From positions 1 through 6,275 of the forward strand of contig DMYM01000033.1 of assembly GCA_003483645.1 (NCBI GenBank): a DNA stretch of 6,275 nucleotides, read 5' to 3'. Made by a program: the position numbers and the translations under genes. The notes below the pieces were generated by a model. It had not been told where the DNA came from. It ran no database searches and saw only the letters and a program-made list of their open reading frames with translations. The DNA comes from Verrucomicrobiales bacterium (GTDB lineage Bacteria > Verrucomicrobiota > Verrucomicrobiia > Verrucomicrobiales > Akkermansiaceae). The stretch's first letter is position 1, and every line of letters begins with the position of its first letter. Shown in pieces: positions 1 through 6,275 of the stretch.

Positions 1-1
1 C

Positions 2-1729
2 TCCCTGGCCGGATTCCTGATGATCACCGACGGGGGCCAGAACAGCGGGGTGCCGCTTGGAGCAGCCGCACAGGAATTGAAGGAAGCCGGAGTTCCGGTC
101 TATGCCGTCGGGGTGGGTGATCTGGAGGCTCGCGATGTCGCGGTCGAAGGGGTGGAGGTGCGCGAGGTTCTGCTGGCAGATGATGCCGTTCCGGTGACGG
201 TGAAGTTGCGGACGCAGGGAATGAAAGGTGGGAGCGGGCGCGTGATTTTCTCGCTGGCCGGAGTGGACGTGGCGGAGGAGGAAGTGAGTATTGAGGAGGA
301 CGGTCCACGGGACATTACCACCCTCTTCGTGCCCAAGCGGGTGGGTGAATACGTCCTGGAAGCGAGATTCGAGGCTGACGGCACGGGCGAAGTGCTGGCG
401 GAAAACAACACCGGGCGCGCTGCCCTGCGCGTGGTGGACCGTCGACTCAAGGTCCTCCTCCTCGACCAGGCCCCCCGCTGGGAGTTCAAGTACCTGGAAG
501 CGATGTTGTTGCGGGAACAGCGGGTGGAGCTTTCCTGTTTCCTCTTCGAGGGAGACCGTGAGATCGCCCGCGCGCCTGGAAGTCCATACCTCGGGGAGTT
601 CCCGGTGCGCGCGGAAGACCTCTTCGATTTCGATCTCGTCCTGCTGGGTGACATAGACCCGCGCTTTCTCACCGAGGGACGGCTCTCCCTGCTGGGTGAC
701 TATGTCTCCAGTGCGGGCGGAGCTCTGGTCGTGATTGCCGGCAAGCGCTTCATGCCCTCGGCATTCGGACGGACAGAACTGGAGCAGTTGCTTCCGGTGG
801 AACTGGCGGGGAGGGCCATCAGTTCCTCCAGGACGTCGTCCGTGCGGCCTCTCCGGCTCAGTCTCACCCCGGCGGGCCGGGAAAGTGTGATGTTGCGCCT
901 TGGGGATGATTCCGGAGTGAGCGAAGCGCTCTGGGGGCGCCCCCCGCCGATCTACTGGACTGCGCGCGTGGAGCGGGCAAAGCCGGCCGCGGAAGTCCTG
1001 CTCACCCGGCCCGATCCCGCCTCCAGGTCGGAGACCACACCGGTGGTGGCGCTGCATCGCTATGGGGCAGGAGAAGTCCTCTTCGTCGGCACCGACAATT
1101 TCTGGCGCTTCCGTCGCAATGTGGGGGACCGTTACCATACGATTCTCTGGGGGCAGATCATCCAGCGCATGGCGGGAGCCCGCCTTCTCACCGAAGTGCC
1201 CCGGGTGAACCTGAAAGCCAATGGCCGGCGTTTCCGGCAAGGTGACCGGGTCAGGATTTACGCGCGGCTCTTTACCGCCAGCTGGGAGCCCCGGGAGGAT
1301 GAAGTGGTTCAGGCCGTGCTGGCGGTGGGGGACAATCCGGATCGGCGCCAGGAGGTGACCCTGCGCGCCATCCCGGGTCAGCCCGGGATCTATCGGGCCG
1401 AGTTGGCCGCGGGCCCTCCCGGCAACTACCGTCTGGCCCTGCCTGGAGACAAGGTCGCCACCCTCGACTACACGGTAATTGACGATAATCGGGAGTATGC
1501 CCGGGCGGCGTTGAACGAGCCACTCCTTCGCGACCTGGCCAGGCAGACCGGTGGAGCCTACCTGCCGCTTGCCCAACTTGACGAGTTGCCGGCGGCCCTC
1601 ACCAGGCGCACGGCCCGCCTTACCAGTTTCAAGGAAGTCGACCTCTGGTCTTCGCCCCTGTTCTTTGGACTTCTCATCCTGTTCATCACGATCGAATGGA
1701 TCGTCCGCAAGGTTTCCGAATTGAAGTAA
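2..1729 (+). CDS. vWA / glutamine-amidotransferase-like membrane protein (5' partial)
   Basis: The reading frame is open from the first complete codon at position 2, so the true start lies upstream; the ATG at 20 falls inside the domain core. 575 residues are visible (numbered from position 2). Residues 1-40 are the end of a vWA domain: a hydrophobic strand leads into TDGGQNSG, then AGVPVYAVGVGD. Residues about 55-145 form an Ig/CARDB-like domain ending in the typical AENNTGRAALRVVD. Residues about 148-395 resemble a class I glutamine-amidotransferase/ThuA-like fold, with strands RLKVLLLD, DFDLVLLGDIDP and GGALVVIAG, and a GTDNFWRFRR...GDRYH stretch (from 1088) that I associate with this family. 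The only visible cysteine (codon 536-538) is not at the nucleophile elbow, so enzymatic activity is unlikely. A second beta-rich domain follows (about 405-490). One transmembrane helix (1643-1705) ends in a basic tail, placing the preceding domains in the periplasm. Gene 2 abuts directly. Family placement is fairly sure; the cellular role is unknown. Confidence 0.85.
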   Translation, partial: SLAGFLMITDGGQNSGVPLGAAAQELKEAGVPVYAVGVGDLEARDVAVEGVEVREVLLADDAVPVTVKLRTQGMKGGSGRVIFSLAGVDVAEEEVSIEEDGPRDITTLFVPKRVGEYVLEARFEADGTGEVLAENNTGRAALRVVDRRLKVLLLDQAPRWEFKYLEAMLLREQRVELSCFLFEGDREIARAPGSPYLGEFPVRAEDLFDFDLVLLGDIDPRFLTEGRLSLLGDYVSSAGGALVVIAGKRFMPSAFGRTELEQLLPVELAGRAISSSRTSSVRPLRLSLTPAGRESVMLRLGDDSGVSEALWGRPPPIYWTARVERAKPAAEVLLTRPDPASRSETTPVVALHRYGAGEVLFVGTDNFWRFRRNVGDRYHTILWGQIIQRMAGARLLTEVPRVNLKANGRRFRQGDRVRIYARLFTASWEPREDEVVQAVLAVGDNPDRRQEVTLRAIPGQPGIYRAELAAGPPGNYRLALPGDKVATLDYTVIDDNREYARAALNEPLLRDLARQTGGAYLPLAQLDELPAALTRRTARLTSFKEVDLWSSPLFFGLLILFITIEWIVRKVSELK

Positions 1730-3451
1730 ATGAGCGATCTGCCGCCATCATCATCGACTGCCCTCCCCGACGAACTGGGAGCCAGGCTCCGCCGGAAGCT
1801 GGCGGCGGTGCGCTGGAAGCTGGTGCGGGTGGAATTCGTGCGGCGGATGGCGGTGGCGATCAGCGGAACCCTTCTGGGACTTGGCCTGTTCCTGGCCGTG
1901 GACTGGGTGGTGGATCTTCCTCTCGACGCGCGAACGGGAGTGCTCATCGGCCTGGGAGTTCTGGCGGCAGGTTTGCTCCTCCGGGCTCTGGCAGCACTGT
2001 CGACGCAACAGCGGGACGAGGAGACCTTGGCCCTCATGGTGGAGGAAAGCGAACCGGGTTTCCGGAGCCGCCTCATTGCCTCGGTCCAGTTCGCCCGGGG
2101 CAAGGCAACCGTGCCGGGAGAGGGAGCCCGGGAGATGGTGGAGCGCATGGTGGAAGAGACCGAAGACTTCGCCAGGCCAATGAGACTCACCGAGGTGGTG
2201 AGCACCCGGTCGTTGAAACGCGCCCTCCTGGTCCTGCTGCTCCTGGTGGGTCTGGCGGGTGGAGGCTACTACGCCGGGGGAACGATTACCGAGGACCTGC
2301 TGAAGCGGGCCTTTCTTTCCGATTTGCCCGTTCCGCGCGCCACGCGGGTGGTCTGGACTTCGCGGGATCTCAAGATCGGGATTGGAGATAGCGTGAAGGT
2401 GGAAGCCGGGGTGGAGGGTCATGAACCGGAGGAGGGGTCGCTTCGGATCCGCTATCCATCTGGTCGCCGGCAGAAGGTTCGCATGGAGCGAGGCGGCGGG
2501 GATAACCGCTATGTGGCCACCCTGGAGAACGTGCAGGAATCCTTCACCTTCCAGGTCGTGGTCAATGACGGGCGAAGCAGGCGGGAGTCGGTGCGCGCCC
2601 TTCCGCGACCATCCGTGGTGGAACTGGTGGGGAAACAGAATTATCCCGCTTACATGAAACTGCCGCCCAGCACTCATCGGCCCGGCGAGTTTCTTCTCTA
2701 TCCTTCCAGTGAGCTCTCTCTCAAGATTACCGCCAATCAACCGCTCAAGCGGGGGACGGTGCGCCTGCTGGGAGTTGGAGAGAAGAATGCGGTGGAGGCA
2801 ATCGTGGATCGGCAGGATCCTCGCGTCCTCCATGCCGTGGTGGAGGTGGAAGCGGGGTTGAATGGCTTCACGGTTGAACTTCTGGATGCCGAGGAGATGG
2901 CTTCACGGGACGCGACGGTCTACCGGGTTGATGTCCTCAGTGATGAACCTCCCAAGGTGCGGATTGTGAAGCCATCGCGCCAGCGTGAACTTGTCACGGC
3001 CCGGGCCCGGGTCCTGGTGGGCTACGAAGCGGAAGATCGGTTTGGGATCGAGAAACTGGTCCTGACCTACAAAGTGGGTGCCGAGGGCGAGGTGGGAGCC
3101 CTTGATTTGCCCATTGCTGAGCGGGGTGCCAGGAAGGTGGCCGAACTCTTCGATTGGGAGCTGGGTCAGATTGAACCGCCTCTTCAAGTGGGCGATGAAC
3201 TGGAATTCTGGATCGAGGCGGATGACCAGAATGACACGACGGAACAGGGAAAGAGTGCTGTCCGGATTCTCAGGGTTGTTACCCCTCGCGAAAAGCGCGA
3301 TGATCTGCTAAGCCGGGTGGGAGATTCGCTCGGGCGGATCGATCGAGCTACCGATGACCAGGAACGCCTCAATACCGCCCTCGCCGAGTGGATTCGCGCC
3401 CAGCGCACCCCGGCGGAGCCAGATGCCTCCGGGGACAACAGGAAGGAATAG
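1730..3451 (+). CDS. Three-TM membrane protein with large periplasmic beta-rich region (DUF4175-like)
   Basis: This is a complete protein of 573 residues. The ATG immediately follows gene 1's TAA, and a GAAG at 1723-1726 gives only weak ribosome binding, so translational coupling is likely. A basic amphipathic N-terminus (about residues 15-40) precedes TM1 (about 41-61) and TM2 (about 69-90). A 75-residue loop contains ALMVEESEPGFRSRLIASVQ, a motif style seen in DUF4175-like proteins. TM3 (about 165-184) follows a basic STRSLKR. The positive-inside rule gives N-terminus in, loop cytoplasmic and C-terminus periplasmic. Residues about 200-510 look like successive Ig/E-set-type beta domains, with landmarks QNYPAYMKLP (about 303), DEPPKVRIVKPS (405), YEAEDRFGIEKLVLTYK (432) and FWIEADDQND (493). 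The last 55 residues are charged and helical and may contact a partner. No catalytic motif is visible. A scaffold linking the vWA protein and the helical protein is a reasonable inference. The DUF4175 assignment is from memory of the family and needs a profile search. Confidence 0.85.
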   Translation: MSDLPPSSSTALPDELGARLRRKLAAVRWKLVRVEFVRRMAVAISGTLLGLGLFLAVDWVVDLPLDARTGVLIGLGVLAAGLLLRALAALSTQQRDEETLALMVEESEPGFRSRLIASVQFARGKATVPGEGAREMVERMVEETEDFARPMRLTEVVSTRSLKRALLVLLLLVGLAGGGYYAGGTITEDLLKRAFLSDLPVPRATRVVWTSRDLKIGIGDSVKVEAGVEGHEPEEGSLRIRYPSGRRQKVRMERGGGDNRYVATLENVQESFTFQVVVNDGRSRRESVRALPRPSVVELVGKQNYPAYMKLPPSTHRPGEFLLYPSSELSLKITANQPLKRGTVRLLGVGEKNAVEAIVDRQDPRVLHAVVEVEAGLNGFTVELLDAEEMASRDATVYRVDVLSDEPPKVRIVKPSRQRELVTARARVLVGYEAEDRFGIEKLVLTYKVGAEGEVGALDLPIAERGARKVAELFDWELGQIEPPLQVGDELEFWIEADDQNDTTEQGKSAVRILRVVTPREKRDDLLSRVGDSLGRIDRATDDQERLNTALAEWIRAQRTPAEPDASGDNRKE

Positions 3452-3456
3452 GGAGG
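3452..3456 (+). promoter_or_regulatory. Ribosome binding site of gene 3
   Basis: GGAGG lies directly after gene 2's TAG (3449-3451) and 11 bases before the ATG at 3468. The spacing is somewhat long but workable, and a second purine run (AGAAGA) sits next to the ATG. It supports 3468 as the start, as does the signal peptide that begins there. Confidence 0.65.
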
Positions 3457-3467
3457 AAGCCAGAAGA

Positions 3468-3548
3468 ATGGATGCCAAGGTTTTCAGCTGGAGCAGACGA
3501 GTGATCGCGGGATTCTGCGTTTTCCTCGTTCCCTGGACCGTTCTGGCG
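3468..3548 (+). other. Signal peptide of gene 3 product
   Basis: Residues 1-27 have a basic n-region (SRR at 9-11), a hydrophobic stretch (VIAGFCVFLVPWTV) and a likely signal peptidase I site after VLA (A27, before E28). The only cysteine (C17) lies inside the hydrophobic core rather than in a lipobox at the cleavage point, so this is not a lipoprotein signal. C17 is also the only cysteine in the whole visible protein, leaving the mature part cysteine-free. Confidence 0.75.
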
Positions 3549-6275
3549 GAAACCTCCCTCCTCAGGCAGGAGCAGAGCCAGCAACGAATCGGCAACTCGA
3601 CTGCGGACAGTGCGGCCCTGCTCGCTGAACTGGTGGACGAGTTTGGGCGCAATGGGCTGGAAGGCACCGATGTGGAGATCCTGGAGGGCATCCAGAAGGT
3701 CATGGGCAATGTTTCGGGTGAACTCATGCCGGAGATCGTGAGCCAGCTCAATGCCGCCCGCACCGGGGAGGACAGGACGGGCAGGAGAGCCAGGGCCCTC
3801 AGTGCCTATGTCGGCCAGAAGTCGGCCTCCTATCAGATGCGTCAGGTTCTTCTGGAGTACCAGCGTCAGCTCGCGCTCTATCAACTGGCCGAGCGGGTGC
3901 AGGTCCTTGGGGACCGGCAATCAGCCAACCTGCATGAGGCGGTGGCACTGATCACGGCATCGCGGAAGCCCTCGGCGGCCCGCCGGCAGAATGACTTTGC
4001 GATTTCGCGGCGCCTGCAGGAAACCGAACAGGAAGCGCTGCAGAAGGAAGTCAGCTTGGTTCTTTCCGCGCTGGCGAACATGCAGAAGTCCTTCGAGGGC
4101 TCGCTGGAGAACCGCCCCGGGGACGCTCTTGCCTTCGTGGCGGAGCACAAGCTGACGGCGGCCCTGCAATCGGCCTTTCTCGATCTCAAGAGCGATCGGT
4201 TGATGAGCGCGGCCGGCTACCAGAAGAGCGCGCGCGACACCCTGTGGCGCCTGGTCATGATCCTGCAACCGGATCGCGATCCGCTCGACAGGCTCCTCGC
4301 CGGTCTGGAGAAACTTGACGAACTGATTCGGGGAGAGAAGGAGGTCATCGGAAAGACCGGGGACCTGGATAACCGGGAGCGGGCCGAGGCAGAGGAACTG
4401 GTCCTCAAGAACGAACGGGTCCAGGTCCTGGAGAAACAGATCACCGACCTGGAGCGGCGTCTGGAACACGCCCGTCCCGAGCAGCAGGTCGCTCTCACGA
4501 ACTTGATTGAGAATGTGCAGCGCCGTCTGGAGAAGGAGGTTGAGAGAGCGCGTGAACGGATGGGGCTGGATGGACCGGAGGTTAGCGATGAGCGTCGGGC
4601 GGAGCGGTTGCAGCGGGACCAGGCGGAGTTGGTGGACCGCACGGATTTCCTGCGGCAGGAGCTTTCCGAGCTTGTTCCCGAGGTGGCAGATGCCCTGTCC
4701 GGATCGATCGCGCCGATGCAGGAAGCCCGGGCCGCGCTGGGACAGAGCGCTTCGCCGGAGGCGCGCAAGGAAGCGGCCCTGCCGCCCGAGAAGATGGCCC
4801 TGGCGGCCCTGGAGAAAGCCCGGGAGGAACTGCTTGCGGAGATCGAGGAGGCAGAATTTGTGGAGGAAGTGCCCCTCGACAAGCTCGAGCACCTCAAGGA
4901 ACTCCTGGAGAAGGTCCAGGATCTCAAGGAGGGAGAGAAGACGATCAAGGCGGAGAGCGCCCAGGCGGAGCAGGCAGGGGACACGGACCAACTGAAGGAG
5001 GAGCAGGCTGCCGCACAGGAGGACCTGCAGGAGCAGGCCGGGAAGGTGGCGCGGGAGGCCCAGTCGCCTGCTCCGGAAGCAGCGCGATCTATCGGGGAGG
5101 CGGCCGAGCAGATGGAGGCCTCACAGCAGGCCCTGGCGAAGGGGGAGAACGATCCCCTGGCCCAGCAGGCCGCTCTCGATGCGCTGGAGCAGGCGGAGGA
5201 CCAGTTGCAGGAGCAGATTGCGGAACTGGAACAGGCCAGGGAAGACCTTGAAGCCCTGCAGGAGATCCGGGAGAAGCTCGATGAGGTCATTGCCGGGCAG
5301 CAGGAAGTCCAGAAGGACACCATCGATGAAGTGGCCGAGCCTGCGGAAGCGACTTCCGACAAGTTGGCCGAGCGTCAGGATCAGCTTGGGGAGCAGACCA
5401 GCCAGTTGCAGAACGAGACGCAAAGCCCTGCTCCCGAGGCGGCTCAGGATCTCGGCCAGGCTGCGGAAGCGATGGAGGCGGCAGAGGGGAACCTGGAACA
5501 GACCAATCCGTTGGCCGCCCAGCCCCAGCAGGGCGAAGCGCTGGAGTCGTTGCAGGCTGCACGGGAGAAGCTCGACGAGAAGATCGCAGAGCTGCAGAAG
5601 CAGCTCGGGGAAGCCCCGGGATCAGACCAGGCTTCGCTGGAAGAGGCGCTGGCGGCAATAGAGGAAGCGCAGGAGCAGGTTTCGGAGGCGCTGGCCCAAC
5701 TGGAGCCGAACGCGGGAGCACTCCAGGAACTCCAGGCCAGGCAGGAAGAACTTGCCGATGCGCTGCAGCAAGCGGCGCAGGAATCCGGCAGTCCTGCCAC
5801 GGCGGAAGCGGCCGGCCAGGCGCAACCGGCTGCCGCCCAGGCCGCCCAGCAACTGGGAGAGGGAAACCTGGCGGGTGCGATCGGCGAGATGCAGAAGGCC
5901 GGGGAGGCCCTTGGTGGGGAGCAGGGCACAGCCGCCCAGGCCCGGGAGCAGGGCGAAATTCAGGAACTGGCCGAAGCCCTGGGCGCCGGTACGCAGCCAG
6001 CCGCCAGTCCGTTGCAGGCTGCGAACAGTGAGGTCAGTCCACTCGCTTCCGGTTCGCAGGGGTCGTTGCCCCTGGGAGCCCAGTCCGCCCTGCAGTCCGC
6101 CCAGCAATCCCTGGCCGATGCGGCGGCGCAGGCCAATGCCGGCAATCCCTCCAATTCCCAATCGGAATCACAGGCCGCGCAGGCATCCCTTTCACAAGCG
6201 GCGGCCGCTCTTTCGCTGGCCCAGGCAGGACTGAGTCCAGGTGAGGGCCAAGGACAGGGACAGGGACAGGGTCAG
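3468..6275 (+). CDS. Secreted giant helical / coiled-coil repeat protein (3' partial)
   Basis: I translated this frame from the ATG at 3468 to the window edge: 936 codons, no stop, so the 3' end is missing. It is the longest gene here. Residues 1-27 are a signal peptide (basic SRR, hydrophobic core, VLA before E28). Residues about 30-290 are helical with mixed composition, including ILEGIQKVMGNVSGELMPEI and RQVLLEYQRQLALYQLAERV. From about 290 the chain is long charged helix with heptad-like Leu spacing (for example ERVQVLEKQITDLERRLEHA), as in coiled coils. Residues about 476-840 hold three diverged repeats of roughly 120 residues. After F464 there is no Phe, Tyr, Trp or Cys in 472 residues. 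From about 840 it is Ala/Gln/Ser-rich and probably disordered, ending at the edge in Gly-Gln repeats. Large helical partners of this kind occur beside vWA/DUF4175-like genes in Planctomycetes and Verrucomicrobia. A periplasmic structural or scaffold role is inferred; no enzyme motif is seen. The signal peptide could instead stay uncleaved as an anchor. Confidence 0.88.
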   Translation, partial: MDAKVFSWSRRVIAGFCVFLVPWTVLAETSLLRQEQSQQRIGNSTADSAALLAELVDEFGRNGLEGTDVEILEGIQKVMGNVSGELMPEIVSQLNAARTGEDRTGRRARALSAYVGQKSASYQMRQVLLEYQRQLALYQLAERVQVLGDRQSANLHEAVALITASRKPSAARRQNDFAISRRLQETEQEALQKEVSLVLSALANMQKSFEGSLENRPGDALAFVAEHKLTAALQSAFLDLKSDRLMSAAGYQKSARDTLWRLVMILQPDRDPLDRLLAGLEKLDELIRGEKEVIGKTGDLDNRERAEAEELVLKNERVQVLEKQITDLERRLEHARPEQQVALTNLIENVQRRLEKEVERARERMGLDGPEVSDERRAERLQRDQAELVDRTDFLRQELSELVPEVADALSGSIAPMQEARAALGQSASPEARKEAALPPEKMALAALEKAREELLAEIEEAEFVEEVPLDKLEHLKELLEKVQDLKEGEKTIKAESAQAEQAGDTDQLKEEQAAAQEDLQEQAGKVAREAQSPAPEAARSIGEAAEQMEASQQALAKGENDPLAQQAALDALEQAEDQLQEQIAELEQAREDLEALQEIREKLDEVIAGQQEVQKDTIDEVAEPAEATSDKLAERQDQLGEQTSQLQNETQSPAPEAAQDLGQAAEAMEAAEGNLEQTNPLAAQPQQGEALESLQAAREKLDEKIAELQKQLGEAPGSDQASLEEALAAIEEAQEQVSEALAQLEPNAGALQELQARQEELADALQQAAQESGSPATAEAAGQAQPAAAQAAQQLGEGNLAGAIGEMQKAGEALGGEQGTAAQAREQGEIQELAEALGAGTQPAASPLQAANSEVSPLASGSQGSLPLGAQSALQSAQQSLADAAAQANAGNPSNSQSESQAAQASLSQAAAALSLAQAGLSPGEGQGQGQGQGQ
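4893..5255 (+). repeat. Tandem protein repeat, unit 1 (gene 3 residues about 476-596)
   Basis: First of three consecutive units of about 120 residues. Landmarks are the opening LKELLEKVQDL, AQEDLQEQA (516-524), the box QSPAPEAA (532-539) followed by IGEAAEQMEA, and a closing helix ALEQAEDQLQEQIAELEQ. Unit boundaries are approximate and come from eye alignment with unit 2. Confidence 0.6.
5256..5621 (+). repeat. Tandem protein repeat, unit 2 (gene 3 residues about 597-718)
   Basis: Second unit, matching unit 1 in order and spacing: LQEIREKLDEV, RQDQLGEQT (636-644), the identical octapeptide QSPAPEAA (652-659), LGQAAEAMEA, then LQAAREKLDEKIAELQ. The octapeptide is exactly 120 residues after its copy in unit 1, but six of its eight codons differ in spelling between the copies. 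Confidence 0.6.
5622..5984 (+). repeat. Tandem protein repeat, unit 3, diverged (gene 3 residues about 719-839)
   Basis: Third and weakest unit: LEEALAAIEEAQEQV, RQEELADAL (758-766) and SPATAEAA (775-782), the last lying 122 residues after SPAPEAA in unit 2. The remainder is richer in Ala, Gln and Gly and grades into the low-complexity tail, so the end point is uncertain. Confidence 0.45.
6246..6275 (+). repeat. Hexanucleotide tandem repeat encoding Gly-Gln
   Basis: Five 6-base units each encode Gly-Gln: GGCCAA, three identical GGACAG copies (6252-6269) and GGTCAG. The array touches the window edge and may continue. As the unit is two codons, copy-number change would alter tail length without breaking the frame. 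Confidence 0.8.

Noticed and set aside
20..22. ATG at 20 as the start of gene 1.
   Set aside because: The frame is open to the left edge, and the residues before this Met (SLAGFL) continue the hydrophobic strand of the vWA domain. A start here would remove most of that domain.
1371..1388. Perfect 7-base inverted repeat (TCCCGGG, 4-base loop, CCCGGGA) as a terminator.
   Set aside because: It lies in the middle of gene 1, encodes part of a normal beta-domain segment and has no T-run after it.
1696..2391. Open frame of 231 codons on the + strand overlapping the gene 1/gene 2 junction.
   Set aside because: It is out of frame with gene 2, whose membrane segments and family-like motifs are clear. 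The alternative translation is Gly/Arg/Pro-rich noise typical of GC-rich DNA.
3286..3300. Short hairpin TCGCG-AAAAG-CGCGA.
   Set aside because: A 5-base stem inside gene 2 with no associated regulatory signal; expected by chance in GC-rich coding DNA.
4217..5362. Long antisense open frame (381 codons, Ser/Arg-rich), with another at 3921-4991.
   Set aside because: Both lie opposite gene 3. Their Ser/Arg/Cys-rich or Leu/Arg-rich translations are what the reverse complement of Ala/Glu/Gln/Leu codons produces, and neither shows a recognisable domain. Gene 3 has a signal peptide, ribosome binding site and coherent repeats.

Overview
The window is GC-rich and almost wholly coding. It holds three genes on the + strand, packed head to tail like an operon. 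Gene 1 (2..1729) enters from the left with its 5' end missing. Gene 2 (1730..3451) begins at the base right after gene 1's stop codon. Gene 3 (3468..6275) begins 16 bases after gene 2 and is still open at the right edge. The only non-coding DNA is that 16-base gap (3452-3467), and it contains gene 3's ribosome binding site. I found no RNA genes, mobile elements, CRISPR arrays, promoters or terminators.

Region by region: gene 1 has the tail of a von Willebrand factor A (vWA) domain, an Ig-like/CARDB-like domain, a class I glutamine-amidotransferase-like fold without a visible catalytic cysteine, a second beta-rich domain and one C-terminal transmembrane helix. Gene 2 is a three-helix membrane protein with a short cytoplasmic loop and a long, beta-rich, probably periplasmic C-terminal part (DUF4175-like organisation). 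Gene 3 starts with a signal peptide, continues as an all-helical protein and becomes a very long Ala/Glu/Gln/Leu coiled-coil-like region with tandem repeats of about 120 residues. At the right edge it runs into a Gly-Gln repeat.

Predicted topology puts the soluble bulk of all three proteins in the periplasm, so they look like parts of one envelope-associated complex. The gene set resembles the Bat/MoxR-type clusters (MoxR AAA+ ATPase, DUF58 protein, BatA/vWA membrane proteins, large helical partner) known from Planctomycetes, Verrucomicrobia and relatives. The host is therefore most likely a Gram-negative bacterium, plausibly of the PVC superphylum. This rests on domain style and gene order, not on a marker gene. 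The process served by this type of cluster is not firmly established, which makes it the best candidate here for an undescribed system.
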